A stretch of 64,000 nt of DNA from Cetobacterium sp050033475 (GCF_050033475.1 NZ_CP188320.1:62001-126000), one strand, 5' to 3'. Positions 40,992-50,284 are shown, counted from the stretch's first letter. Translations and numbers: made by a program. The notes: generated by a model not told the origin, from the letters alone.

Positions 40992-42944
40992 AATCCATTG
41001 AGTAGGTGAAACACCTTCATATTTTTTAAAGACTTTTATAAAAGTATTTGAACTATTAAAACCTAAAGATTCTGCAAGATCTTTAATTTTAACATTTTCA
41101 TTTTCTGATAAAACTTCCTTAGCTTTAGAAACTCTATAGAGATTAACATGATTCTTAAAATTATCTCCCATGATTTTCTTAAAGAGTATACTTGTATATT
41201 TGAATGATAAACCTAGATGATCAGCTAAATCTTCTAATGAGAAATCTAAATGATAATTTTTTTCAATGAAAGTTTCAATTTTTAATTTTATAAAGACTTC
41301 TTCTAGAGATTCAGGTTCCTTCTTTTGTTTGCAAATATTTTCTACAATGTTTAATAGAATAATTTTAATTTCAGGAATTGTTTTAACTTTTAATATCTCT
41401 TCAATTGGAGGATAATTTTCTTCTTCTAGAGAATTGGTTTCCTTCATTTGAATAAGAACTCTAGAAAGAGTATTATAAAGAAGACCACCAAATTCTTTTA
41501 TTTTATATTCATCAGTATCTAAATTTAGGTCACAGAAAATATCATCAATAATTTTTTTACTTCCAAGGAAGTTTTGATTTAATATTTTAGAAGCTAATTT
41601 ATTTTCAATTTCAATTGAATAAAAGATACTAATTTTATTTCTTTGAAGTTGATTATCAAATAAAATATATTTATCTTTAAATAAATATTTGTTAGTTAAA
41701 ATTCTTTTACATTCCATATATTTTTTAGGAAAGTCATTAAAAGATTTTATTGGATCAGAAACACTGGCAATTAATTTTACTTTATATTTCTCAAAAATAT
41801 TTTCAAGAAGATAATTATATCCTTTCTCAATTACGTCGCTATTTTCTTCAGTAATGATAAAGAGAATACTTTTATAATCAATATCTACATATTCACAGTC
41901 ATCATTATTGATAAAAGAATTTTTTAAATAATCTCTTGCTAAAGCAAAATCCTCATATTGTAATTCGTCTGTATCTGTATCAAAAATTTCAATTAAAACT
42001 AATTTACAATTGGGATTGTAAATATTTTCTAATTTTTTTGTAAGACCATTAAAGTCATAGAATTTTTTAATTCCTAAAATAAAATCTCTTAGATTTTTTC
42101 TTCGATCAACTAGAGCCAAGGTATTAATTTGTTCTCCCATTTTATTTAAAGGTTTTTCTAATAAAGTTATTATATAACTTATTATAAAATAGAAAGATAA
42201 TAAAATTATAGAAATTTTAAAAATTTCTTTAAAAAAATGATCGAAAAGTAAAATATGATTTGGTACATAATATAAATTTACTTTAAGAATATTTAATTTG
42301 AATTTTAAGGCTCCTTTTATAGCGGAAAGTTGGACTGGTGTATTTTTGTTGATTGAAGAAATTTGTTTATCATCACCAATATACCATTTTCCATATGTAT
42401 CTCCAGAAATCTCTTTAAAGAAAGAATTTTTATCTAATGTTATAATCCAAAAAATAGAAGGATTTTGATTAAAGTTTTTATTTTGTAAATATAAATAAAT
42501 ATCTTTTTTTCCCATTGAAAGAAATGAATTTGAATTTTCATTAAAATTTAAATTCTTTAAATATAAATTTTTATCATAGGTACCATTATTTGTCAGGACA
42601 GAAGGTAAAGTTGATTTACCTACTTCTAATTGATAACCCATTTGAGAATAAAAATTATTTTTAATTTGTAGCAGAGAAAGAAGAGTTAATACATCATAGG
42701 AGGTAGGATTCTCAGAAGAAAAATAATTACTTTTAGTATAATTATTTTTTAAATCTTCCATAGATGTAAAAATTAACTCTTCTTTTAATTTAATATTGTC
42801 AAAAATCTTTTCAGCTCTTAGGGTATCCTTAGCTATATAGTTAGATTTCTCTTTGAAAAATGTATTTAATGTAAAAATTATAAAAATTATAAGAAAAAGC
42901 ACAATTAGAAAATGCCTTATTTTTTTTAAAATTAATTTTTCCAA
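40980..42944 (-). CDS. Membrane-anchored AraC-family regulator
   Basis: The 654-residue protein has a membrane helix near residues 12-26, an extracytoplasmic domain to ~235, a second helix near 240-262, a cytoplasmic middle region of the YesN/GGDEF-like kind, and a C-terminal AraC HTH (LADHLGLSFKYTSILFKKIMG and GFNSSNTFIKVFKKYEGVSPTQW). Such one-component sensors control polysaccharide loci next to lipoprotein binding proteins in Firmicutes and Fusobacteria. It starts at a TTG with AGAGGT upstream. It follows the PL8-like lyase gene in the same operon or gene set. Confidence 0.85.
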   Translation of the reverse strand: MEKLILKKIRHFLIVLFLIIFIIFTLNTFFKEKSNYIAKDTLRAEKIFDNIKLKEELIFTSMEDLKNNYTKSNYFSSENPTSYDVLTLLSLLQIKNNFYSQMGYQLEVGKSTLPSVLTNNGTYDKNLYLKNLNFNENSNSFLSMGKKDIYLYLQNKNFNQNPSIFWIITLDKNSFFKEISGDTYGKWYIGDDKQISSINKNTPVQLSAIKGALKFKLNILKVNLYYVPNHILLFDHFFKEIFKISIILLSFYFIISYIITLLEKPLNKMGEQINTLALVDRRKNLRDFILGIKKFYDFNGLTKKLENIYNPNCKLVLIEIFDTDTDELQYEDFALARDYLKNSFINNDDCEYVDIDYKSILFIITEENSDVIEKGYNYLLENIFEKYKVKLIASVSDPIKSFNDFPKKYMECKRILTNKYLFKDKYILFDNQLQRNKISIFYSIEIENKLASKILNQNFLGSKKIIDDIFCDLNLDTDEYKIKEFGGLLYNTLSRVLIQMKETNSLEEENYPPIEEILKVKTIPEIKIILLNIVENICKQKKEPESLEEVFIKLKIETFIEKNYHLDFSLEDLADHLGLSFKYTSILFKKIMGDNFKNHVNLYRVSKAKEVLSENENVKIKDLAESLGFNSSNTFIKVFKKYEGVSPTQWIGTL

Positions 42945-42991
42945 ACTTTTTACCTCTTTTTAGTATCTTTTTTACATTTATAATACACTTT

Positions 42992-44734
42992 TTAAAAGGA
43001 ATTGTAAATTTTTATTTTATATTTTATCTCTAAATTTTTAGTATCGTGTAAATATTCTAACCAAAGAGCAATATATTTTTGAGAATTTTTTGTATATATT
43101 TTATAATTTACAGGGATTTCTGTATATATAGAATATTCTCTATTATCAATGATAACTTTAATTAATTGGTTATTAATTCGTGTTATTTTAAAGGAGCTTT
43201 CATTGTATAATTTTTTATTTTCAATGGTAGAATAGAAATTCTTGGAAGATTTAATATTACTTTCAATATATTCAATACCCCAAGGATGAATTACATATTT
43301 TTTATTAGAAGAAAGTTCACCGCTATAATTAATAAAATCCATTTCAGCATATATTTTACTATCTTTAACATAGGCATGGGCAAGGGTATTTTGTGGCATA
43401 TTTTCCATTGTACTGGAAGTATTTTTTCCAAGCATATTTTCTTTTACTTCAGTTGTTCCTGGAATAAAATTAAAATCTATACCATTCCAATAATTAATAT
43501 AGGAATCTCCAGTATCATCAATATAAATGGCTCCATCTCCAGTGAACCATCCTTTTTCATTTTCTCCATTGAAGCTTTCATAATTTCCAATTTTGTTTGA
43601 ATGAAGAGCTAAGCCAATTGAAAAATTTTCTGTTCTTTTAAATACTCTATTCATTTCATTGAAAATAAAATTTTGAGTTTTATATGAAGTCGGTTCTAAA
43701 ATTTCATTTTCCAATAAAGATTTATATAAATTTTTATAAAAAATTCTCATTTCATTTTCAATATGATTATAGTGTTTATCTAAGAAAAATTCTCTTTTAA
43801 CAATTTTTTGCAATCTTTTTTTAAAATTATTTGAAGTCCCTTCTGAAATTAAAAGAATAGAATTTAAAACTTCATGGGCTCTTTGATGATTATCTCCAGG
43901 TCTAGTAATAGCACGACCACAAACAATATCACTTATTGATCCTTTAAAGAAAAATGGCTCAAAGGAATCTAAAATTCGTTGGGCAATTTCATCAACTTCA
44001 ATGGAATTTTTAAGGTCTTCATTATCACCTAATAAATAAAGAATTTCTCCGATTCCGCTAAGAAGAACATTGCCATATGTTCCAGCATAGGGAATAAATC
44101 CATGTTGAATAAAGGATCCATCTGCATAAAAACCATCTCTATTATTTAAACTAATAATTTCAGTTTCAGTTTTTAATTCCCAAACTTCTTTTAATGCATT
44201 CAAAGCATGGGTACATTCTTCGGAATCATTTAAAAGCATCCCTCTTAGAAAAGAAATTTTACATAGGTCAACTCTATTTCCACCAGTACTTACTCTAAGA
44301 GGATTTCCACTTGGATGAAGAGCAACTGGATTATTTCCAGAATAAATAGGATCTGGTTGAAAATATTTTGTAACATTTAAATATTTTAAGATAGTTTCTT
44401 TAGAAAAATAATCATAAAAAATACATAAAATATCACAAAGAAGTAAAGGGTAACCGATTTCCCATTGCCACCAATTGGTATGTTCTTTGGCTTGGAAATT
44501 ATAATAATTGTCATGAAGATAGTCTAAAGTTTTTTCTACCAGAATGCTATTTTCTTGATTTTTTCCTTCAATAGCAATTCTTAATAATTCTTTATAAATA
44601 TTACGAACTCTTTCCACTAAGGGTTTCTTTTCATCCTTTAGAAATGATTCTAAATTTAAGTCTGAAAAAATAATATTTGATTCTTCTTGGGTTCCTCTAA
44701 GAAAATATTCTCTTTTTTTTATTAAATTTATCAT
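42992..44734 (-). CDS. Polysaccharide lyase family 8-like (hyaluronate/chondroitin lyase-like), no signal peptide
   Basis: The 580-residue protein has the PL8 alpha/alpha-toroid segments: NWWQWEIGYP (~87-96), GNRVDLCKISFLRG with Asn153, DGFYADGSFIQHGFIPYAGTYG (~200-221) with His211 and Tyr220, and GRAITRPG with Arg274. Asn, His, Tyr and Arg are the catalytic set of PL8 lyases, which cut hyaluronate, chondroitin or xanthan. PL8 enzymes are normally secreted and 700-1000 residues long; this one lacks a signal and is shorter, so it probably acts in the cytoplasm on imported oligosaccharides. It lies between the binding lipoprotein and AraC genes. Confidence 0.8.
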   Translation of the reverse strand: MINLIKKREYFLRGTQEESNIIFSDLNLESFLKDEKKPLVERVRNIYKELLRIAIEGKNQENSILVEKTLDYLHDNYYNFQAKEHTNWWQWEIGYPLLLCDILCIFYDYFSKETILKYLNVTKYFQPDPIYSGNNPVALHPSGNPLRVSTGGNRVDLCKISFLRGMLLNDSEECTHALNALKEVWELKTETEIISLNNRDGFYADGSFIQHGFIPYAGTYGNVLLSGIGEILYLLGDNEDLKNSIEVDEIAQRILDSFEPFFFKGSISDIVCGRAITRPGDNHQRAHEVLNSILLISEGTSNNFKKRLQKIVKREFFLDKHYNHIENEMRIFYKNLYKSLLENEILEPTSYKTQNFIFNEMNRVFKRTENFSIGLALHSNKIGNYESFNGENEKGWFTGDGAIYIDDTGDSYINYWNGIDFNFIPGTTEVKENMLGKNTSSTMENMPQNTLAHAYVKDSKIYAEMDFINYSGELSSNKKYVIHPWGIEYIESNIKSSKNFYSTIENKKLYNESSFKITRINNQLIKVIIDNREYSIYTEIPVNYKIYTKNSQKYIALWLEYLHDTKNLEIKYKIKIYNSF

Positions 44735-44754
44735 AAAAATCTCCTTAATATATG

Positions 44755-44780
44755 AGAAAAATCCCTCTAAGGGGATTTTT
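44755..44780 (-). terminator. Hairpin terminator or attenuator between binding lipoprotein and lyase genes
   Basis: AAAAATCCC and GGGATTTTT pair across a 6-nt loop. It can lower expression of the lyase relative to the binding protein. Confidence 0.7.
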
Positions 44781-44782
44781 CA

Positions 44783-46348
44783 TTATTTTATAGCTTTATA
44801 TCTATCATATGAAGTTTGAACAATTTCAATAGCTTTATTTAAATTGTTTTGTTTGATTTGAGCTACATAAGCATCCCACTCTTTATCAACATCTCCAGAA
44901 CCTAAGATCCATTTTTGTAAATGTTCCTCTGTAATTTGATTTACGTTAGCCATAATTTTCTCATAATCTTTAAGTTCTTGAGTAGTAAATTTTAATATTG
45001 GCATAGGCTCAGTCATAACACCAGGTTCCATGTACATTTCAGATCCTTTTTTAGCAATTTCATTTGTCCATTGATTTTCATATTCAACGTCTTGTTGTAC
45101 ACCGATACCAGCAATTTGTGCTCCAGACTCTTGAAGAACTTGTAATGGAGATTTTCCATTTTCATTCTTTAATACATAGTCAGTAAATATAGGCTGTCCA
45201 TCAACCATAGTATAATGTTTATTTTCAATACCGAAGTTCCAAGTTCTTCTTCCTTCAGGACTGAACCACCAATCCATAAATTCCATAGCTTTAACAGGAT
45301 CTTTAGCTTGAGCAGATATAGCCCATGCCCATTCATTAGTTGTATTTCTAGCCATGAATCTAGAGTTTAACCCTTCTTTAATTTGAATAGGTTTTATAGG
45401 TAAGAATTCAAATCCAGGTATAGTTGAACTTAAATTATTGTAGTTAGCAGTACTTCCAAACCAGTCAGATGTCATAGCTCCTAGGTTAGTTGGAAGAACA
45501 GCATCTCTAGCTCCCCATCCTCTTGTGAATACTTCAGGATCAATTAAACCATCTTTATACCATTGCGCAATTATTTTTATAGACTCTTTATAATTTGGAT
45601 CTAAAGGAACAAAATTAATTTTTCCATCTTCTGCAACATAGAAAGTTTTTGAAGGTCTACATCCAAATATAGACATTAATGATTCAAGAGCATTTCTACT
45701 ATTTCCTCTTATGAAGATTCCTATTTCATCTTTTTTACCATTTCCATTGGCATCTTGCTCTCTGAAAGTAGTTAAAGCAGTTTTTAGTTCATCTAAATTT
45801 GTAGGTACAGGTAAGTTATATTTTTTTAACCAATCTGTTCTCATGAATAATCCATAAGAAGTTCTAGCTTTATAGAAATCATAGAAAGTTGGAACAGTAT
45901 ATATTTTTCCATCGGCAGAAACCATAGTTTTTCTTAGTTCAGGATTTTCTTCCATGAATTTTTTTAAATTAGGAGCATGTTTATCAATTAAATCATTTAG
46001 AGGAATAACTCCACCTTGTGTTCCTAATTTTTCTAAGTCTCCCATTCTATGAGAAATTAAATCTGCTAAATTATTAGAAGCAACCATTAGGTTAAAAGAT
46101 TGGATTGAATCAGTATTTGTTTTTGAAGCATAAGAAGTTAACTTAACATTATTTTTCTTACTAGCCTCCTGATATATTTCCCATTCAGCATCAAATGGTT
46201 TACCATTATTAACTAAGAATATAGATAATTCTCCTTTATCTTTAGAAGTAGAATTAGATGCATTTTTCTGTACATCATCTTTTGAACAACCTGTAAAAAT
46301 CATAGAAGATAAGATACTTGTAATAACTAAACTTTTCTTTAAATTCAT
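44783..46348 (-). CDS. Oligosaccharide-binding lipoprotein (LplA-like, probable glycosaminoglycan importer subunit)
   Basis: The 521-residue lipoprotein (lipobox FTGC, Cys21) is a large extracellular solute-binding protein of the LplA/YtcQ kind, with FRTDWLKKYNLPVPTNLDEL-like segments and an EF-hand-like Ca2+ loop EQDANGNGKKDE. A similar loop is known in the glycosaminoglycan-binding protein of Streptobacillus moniliformis, also a member of the Fusobacteriota. The PL8-like lyase gene directly downstream supports a glycosaminoglycan-type substrate. The two permeases and the ATPase that such a protein needs are not in this cluster. Confidence 0.82.
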   Translation of the reverse strand: MNLKKSLVITSILSSMIFTGCSKDDVQKNASNSTSKDKGELSIFLVNNGKPFDAEWEIYQEASKKNNVKLTSYASKTNTDSIQSFNLMVASNNLADLISHRMGDLEKLGTQGGVIPLNDLIDKHAPNLKKFMEENPELRKTMVSADGKIYTVPTFYDFYKARTSYGLFMRTDWLKKYNLPVPTNLDELKTALTTFREQDANGNGKKDEIGIFIRGNSRNALESLMSIFGCRPSKTFYVAEDGKINFVPLDPNYKESIKIIAQWYKDGLIDPEVFTRGWGARDAVLPTNLGAMTSDWFGSTANYNNLSSTIPGFEFLPIKPIQIKEGLNSRFMARNTTNEWAWAISAQAKDPVKAMEFMDWWFSPEGRRTWNFGIENKHYTMVDGQPIFTDYVLKNENGKSPLQVLQESGAQIAGIGVQQDVEYENQWTNEIAKKGSEMYMEPGVMTEPMPILKFTTQELKDYEKIMANVNQITEEHLQKWILGSGDVDKEWDAYVAQIKQNNLNKAIEIVQTSYDRYKAIK

Positions 46349-46489
46349 ATGTTTCCCCCTGTTTGTGTATTTTCATTAGTCATATTACAGTTTTTATTAC
46401 TCAAAGTAAATCGTTTATAATCCGTTTAAAAAATTCTATATTGGAATAAATAGTATTTAAAGCGTAGATAGTCTTTTTTCTTTTTTTGA

Positions 46490-46525
46490 AAAATAAAAAA
46501 ATCTTCTCTATTTCTAGAGAAGATT
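46490..46525 (-). terminator. Intrinsic terminator after the small sigma-4-like gene
   Basis: AATCTTCTCTA and TAGAGAAGATT (46500-46525) form a hairpin with A residues before it on the plus strand, read as T on the minus strand. Confidence 0.75.
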
Positions 46526-46555
46526 CTATTTTCTATATAAAATATATTCCATTTT

Positions 46556-46957
46556 CTATTTGATTAAATACACATTTTCATTTTGAGGAATAAGAATTTT
46601 TTTCTCAGGAACAAAATGAAAAAAATTAAGATACATAGGATCTATTTTTTTAAATAATCCTTCTACTGTATTGCCATCTATAAAGTTATTATCAGAAGAT
46701 AATTTTTTTAATATTTCTTGTAAATCACTTTGAAGTAAATAGTTCATTAATTTATCTTCTAATTTATTATATATTTCATTTAATTTTAAAGTTGATTTTC
46801 CAGTTAATCTATTGATAGTTTCAATAGGATAAATATGATAATATTTTAATTGTAATAATTCATATTCATCTTGAGTTAAAGGAACTTTATTAAAAATATC
46901 TTTTACAGAATTATGTAGATGAAGATTAGTAGTAGGTACCATGTTAATTTCTTTCAT
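46556..46957 (-). CDS. Small protein with a sigma-70 region 4-like helix-turn-helix
   Basis: The 133-residue protein has PLTQDEYELLQLKYYHIYP followed by IETINRLTGKSTLKLNEIYNKLEDKL, which resembles the sigma region 4 pattern of a recognition helix after a Leu-rich helix. It lacks sigma region 2, so it would not act as a full sigma factor. It may be a small DNA-binding regulator. An AGGAGG-like site precedes the start. The tail EKKILIPQNENVYLIK is not recognised. Function is unknown, and the resemblance is by eye. Confidence 0.55.
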   Translation of the reverse strand: MKEINMVPTTNLHLHNSVKDIFNKVPLTQDEYELLQLKYYHIYPIETINRLTGKSTLKLNEIYNKLEDKLMNYLLQSDLQEILKKLSSDNNFIDGNTVEGLFKKIDPMYLNFFHFVPEKKILIPQNENVYLIK

Positions 46958-47140
46958 GCAAATCCTCCTATAGAATGATATTAGATTTATACAATATTAT
47001 TCTGAAATCATTAGAATAGCAAGTAGAAATTATTATTTTTTTAAAAAATGACATATATTTGTATAATAACTGAAGTTTCTTTGAAAGAAAGTCATATATA
47101 TGATACTATATATAGAGAATTTGAACATCGAGGTGAAATT

Positions 47141-47953
47141 TTGCGTAAGAAACTTTTGTTATTATTGGCAGGATTGTTATCTGTCAATATATTTGGTAGT
47201 AATGATAGTGATAGTATGTTTCCTCTATTTAAAGATGAAGTAATTAAAAGAGGATATAAATTACCTAAACCCTATGGAGTAAATTTAATTTATGTGGATA
47301 TGAAGCAAAATGTTGATATAAATCAAATATCTTTAAGTAAATTAAAATTTTTAAATATTGATATTAAGGATGCTGAAGCAAGTAATGTTACAAAGGGAGC
47401 TAGAGTAGATTTATGGTTATTTCCTTTTATGAATATTTATGGAATGGTGGGAGAAACTAAGGGAAAATCAAAGGCTAAAATAGATATTAGTCTAAAAAAA
47501 ATTCCAGGACTAAAGGTAAAAGATGTAGATTTCGCTTTGGAATATGATGGAATTACCTATGGTGGAGGAACTATTTTAGCTGGAGGATATAAAAATATTT
47601 TTGCAATGACAGATATAAATTATACAAGAACAACTTTAGATATATTAGAAGGAGATATTACAGCTTTAACAGTATCTCCAAGGATAGGATATAATTTTCC
47701 AGGAGAAAAAGCACAAACGAGTATTTGGATAGGTGGAATGTATCAAGAAATAAGTCAAACATTAAAAGGAAATATAGCAGATGTAATTCCTATTAATATT
47801 CCAGGGAAATTTGAAGTAAAGGAAAAAGCTAAAAATCCTTGGAACTATGTAATAGGGACAAGAACAGAATTTAGTAATAATATTGAGATAACGGCAGAGT
47901 TAGGTCTTGGTCAAAGAAAAAGTATTTTATTAGGTTTAGGATATAGGTTTTAA
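47141..47953 (+). CDS. Outer-membrane beta-barrel protein
   Basis: The 270-residue product is best started at TTG 47141, where GAGGTG precedes and a clean signal peptide (LRKKLLLLLAGLLSVNIFG, read with Met for the first Leu) begins; an upstream ATG at 47048 gives a non-signal tail. The mature chain alternates hydrophobic and polar residues (VDLWLFPFMNIYGMVGET, TLTVSPRIGYNF-like strands) and ends in Gly-Tyr-Arg-Phe, the terminal aromatic typical of BAM substrates. It is an outer-membrane barrel of unknown function. Confidence 0.75.
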   Translation: MRKKLLLLLAGLLSVNIFGSNDSDSMFPLFKDEVIKRGYKLPKPYGVNLIYVDMKQNVDINQISLSKLKFLNIDIKDAEASNVTKGARVDLWLFPFMNIYGMVGETKGKSKAKIDISLKKIPGLKVKDVDFALEYDGITYGGGTILAGGYKNIFAMTDINYTRTTLDILEGDITALTVSPRIGYNFPGEKAQTSIWIGGMYQEISQTLKGNIADVIPINIPGKFEVKEKAKNPWNYVIGTRTEFSNNIEITAELGLGQRKSILLGLGYRF

Positions 47954-47954
47954 A

Positions 47955-47990
47955 AATTACCTGTAGAAATTTTCTACAGGTAATTTTTTT
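47955..47990. terminator. Intrinsic terminator after the barrel gene
   Basis: AATTACCTGTAGAAA and TTTCTACAGGTAATT form a perfect 15-bp stem, then T residues; the convergent SBP gene ends just beyond. Confidence 0.88.
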
Positions 47991-47998
47991 CTATTTTT

Positions 47999-48709
47999 TT
48001 AGTTAAAATATTTTTTTACCAGTTGATCATAATAACCAGTTTTTATAATTTCATCTATGGCAGAATTAATTTCTTCAACTAATTTTTCATTTCCTTTTCT
48101 TAAGGCTATGGCATATTTTTCTTGTTCTTCATTAATATCAAGGATTTTTAATCCCTTAGTATTTTTAACATATCCCAGGGCAGGTGCGGAATCTAAAATA
48201 ATTCCTTGAATTTTACCAGATTTCAAATCCATAATAGCCATGGCAGGAGTATTATATTGAATTTTTTGAATATTTTTATTTTTAGAGGCTAATAAATCCC
48301 CAGTATAACCTAAAATAGTTCCTAATTTATTAGTTTCAAAATCATTTAAATTGCTTATAGTAGAATTTTCAGGAAGAATTAAAACTTGAGTGGCTATAAA
48401 ATAATCCTTAGAAAAATCTACAAATTTTTTCCTTTCTTCAGTAACAGTCATTCCTGCCACAACCAAGTCTATTTTTTTAGCTTGTAAGGCTGGAAGTAGT
48501 CCATCAAAGGATAAATTACTTATTTTAATATCTTTTCCTATTATTTCTCCAATTTTATTAATTAAATCAATATCAAAACCAACAATTTTATTTTTTTCCA
48601 TATATTCGAATGGTGGAAACTCAGCATTTGTACCAACAATTAAAGTTTCTTTTCCAAAAAGTGATATGGAACAAAATAACATAATAAAAATAGAAAAAAG
48701 TTTATTCAT
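47999..48709 (-). CDS. Amino-acid ABC transporter substrate-binding protein
   Basis: The 236-residue exported protein has a Sec signal (~residues 1-18) and the family-3 solute-binding motif GFDIDLINKIGEIIGKDI, with TNAEFPPFEY and the DLVVAGMTVTEERKKFVDFS segment typical of polar amino acid binding proteins (GlnH, ArtP, HisJ class). No permease or ATPase gene is adjacent, so it may be an orphan subunit or serve a shared transporter. AGGAGGTAAA precedes the ATG. A promoter with an inverted repeat lies upstream. Confidence 0.87.
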   Translation of the reverse strand: MNKLFSIFIMLFCSISLFGKETLIVGTNAEFPPFEYMEKNKIVGFDIDLINKIGEIIGKDIKISNLSFDGLLPALQAKKIDLVVAGMTVTEERKKFVDFSKDYFIATQVLILPENSTISNLNDFETNKLGTILGYTGDLLASKNKNIQKIQYNTPAMAIMDLKSGKIQGIILDSAPALGYVKNTKGLKILDINEEQEKYAIALRKGNEKLVEEINSAIDEIIKTGYYDQLVKKYFN

Positions 48710-48750
48710 TTTACCTCCTATTGAAATTATTTTGAAAAATAAATTGAACT

Positions 48751-48779
48751 ATCTTATCAATTTGACACAAATATGTCAA
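48751..48779 (-). promoter_or_regulatory. Promoter with inverted repeat for the amino-acid binding protein gene
   Basis: On the minus strand TTGACA (48774-48779) and TAAGAT (48751-48756) are 17 bases apart. The -35 is one arm of an inverted repeat TTGACA-N6-TGTCAA (48762-48779), a possible operator. Confidence 0.6.
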
Positions 48780-48780
48780 T

Positions 48781-48814
48781 TTAATTTTTTTGAATTTAAA
48801 TTCAAAAAAATTAA
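48781..48814. repeat. 34-bp perfect AT-rich palindrome
   Basis: The two 17-bp halves, starting TTAATTTTTTTGAATTT, are exact reverse complements with no spacer. It lies between the divergent binding protein and flavoprotein promoters. It could be an extrudable hairpin, an operator or a bidirectional terminator without a GC core. Confidence 0.6.
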
Positions 48815-48895
48815 AAAAAAGACTATTTTTTTTCTATAATTGTGATATACTTTAATAGTAATGATGTTCTGATTGAAGAAAAGGAGAATTGAATC

Positions 48896-49834
48896 ATGGT
48901 ACAAAAAATGAAAAGATTATATGATGTTGTTGTAATTGGAGGAGGTCCTGCTGGATCAAGTACAGCTGTATATGCTGCAAGTAGAGGAATGAAAGTTGCT
49001 ATTGTAGAAAAGGATAGTATAGGTGGATTAATAGGAAAAGTATCTACAGTAACTCACTATTTGAGCGTAGACAATAATGAAAGTGGAAAAACTTTCAGTG
49101 AAAAATTATTGTCCCAATTAGAAAAATATCATGTGACTATTATTAAAGAAAATGTAATTGGTGTTGAATTACATGGAGAGATAAAAAAAGTTATAACAGA
49201 AGACGGAGAAATTAGTGGAAAAGCTATTGTCCTATGTAATGGAACAACTCCTAGAACATTATGTATTCCAGGAGAAAAGGAATTTCTTGGAAAAGGACTT
49301 TGCAGAAATGCAAGAAAAGATGCAGAAAGCTGTAAAGGAAAAAATATTTATGTAGTTGGTGGAGCAGATGGAGCTATAAAAGAAGCAATTTTCTTAGCAA
49401 AGTATGCAAAAAAATTAACAATAGTTCATTTTGAAGATCATTTAACAACAATTGCAGAGTTTAAAAATAAATTAGATAGTTTTGATAATATCGAATATTT
49501 ATTTAATTCAAGATTAACAGCTTTAAAAGGTGACGATCATGTTGATTGTTTAGAAATTACAGATGAAAATACAAAGGCTAAAAAGGATATATTTGATGAT
49601 AATTGTGCTGTATTTACATATGTAGGTTCTACAGCAAATACAGAAATGTATAAAAATGATTTAAAGTTAAAAAATGGATTTATTATTGTAGATCAAAAAA
49701 TGGAAACAAATATACCTGGTGTTTATGCTGCAGGAGATATTATTGATAAACAAGTTAGACAAGTATCTACAGCAGTTGCAGAGGGAACAATTGCAGCTAT
49801 TAATGCAGTTGCATATATAAAAGAACAAAACTAA
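48896..49834 (+). CDS. Thioredoxin-reductase-like FAD/NAD(P) oxidoreductase lacking CxxC
   Basis: The 312-residue protein has the TrxR fold: FAD site VVVIGGGPAGSSTAVYAASRG at the N-terminus, the NAD(P) site VVGGADGAIKEAIFLAKYA, and the C-terminal GVYAAGDI. Where TrxR has CATC, this protein has GLCRNARKDAESCKGK, with two Cys nine residues apart, so the redox-active CxxC is missing. It may be a ferredoxin or flavodoxin reductase-like enzyme or use one Cys only. AAGGAG is 9 bases before the ATG. It is alone and divergent from the amino-acid binding protein gene. Confidence 0.82.
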   Translation: MVQKMKRLYDVVVIGGGPAGSSTAVYAASRGMKVAIVEKDSIGGLIGKVSTVTHYLSVDNNESGKTFSEKLLSQLEKYHVTIIKENVIGVELHGEIKKVITEDGEISGKAIVLCNGTTPRTLCIPGEKEFLGKGLCRNARKDAESCKGKNIYVVGGADGAIKEAIFLAKYAKKLTIVHFEDHLTTIAEFKNKLDSFDNIEYLFNSRLTALKGDDHVDCLEITDENTKAKKDIFDDNCAVFTYVGSTANTEMYKNDLKLKNGFIIVDQKMETNIPGVYAAGDIIDKQVRQVSTAVAEGTIAAINAVAYIKEQN

Positions 49835-49954
49835 GAAATAAAAATGGTCTTCTATTTTGAAGACTATTTTTTTTATAAAAAATTCTCAAAAATTCAGCAT
49901 ATTACTAAAATAAAAGCTATAATTTAGTAGAAAGTGTTGAAAGGAGAAAAGCTT

Positions 49955-50284
49955 ATGAAAAAATATTTATTATTTTTTGGAATGGGCCTATTTTTATTAG
50001 GATGTTCAAATGTTCAAGAAAAAGAATATGAAGGAACTTATACAGAAGGTTTTGAAGTAGAGATTTTTACTGATGTGGATACAGGACAAAATTATTGGTT
50101 AACTGGAAAGAAAAAAGTTTTAGAACCTCTTTATGATAAAATGAAAAAATTAAAAGCTACAGCAGAGGAATCTTATCCTGAAATAAATGTTAAATTTAAA
50201 GGGATAGATAGAGGAAAAGCAACAAATGGTCTGGCAGAGGAAAATGATAGACTTTTAGAAGTTACTGAAATTGAATATTTCTAA
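49955..50284 (+). CDS. Small lipoprotein of unknown function
   Basis: The 109-residue product starts at ATG 49955 with AAGGAG. It has a lipoprotein signal with lipobox LLGC (Cys18). The mature part has EYEGTYTEGFEVEIFTDVDTG, a short beta-rich pattern like META/NlpE C-terminal domains (a threonine- and tyrosine-rich strand set with a YWLTGKKK segment), but I cannot assign the family. It is followed 86 bases later by an ABC-F gene. Confidence 0.65.
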   Translation: MKKYLLFFGMGLFLLGCSNVQEKEYEGTYTEGFEVEIFTDVDTGQNYWLTGKKKVLEPLYDKMKKLKATAEESYPEINVKFKGIDRGKATNGLAEENDRLLEVTEIEYF

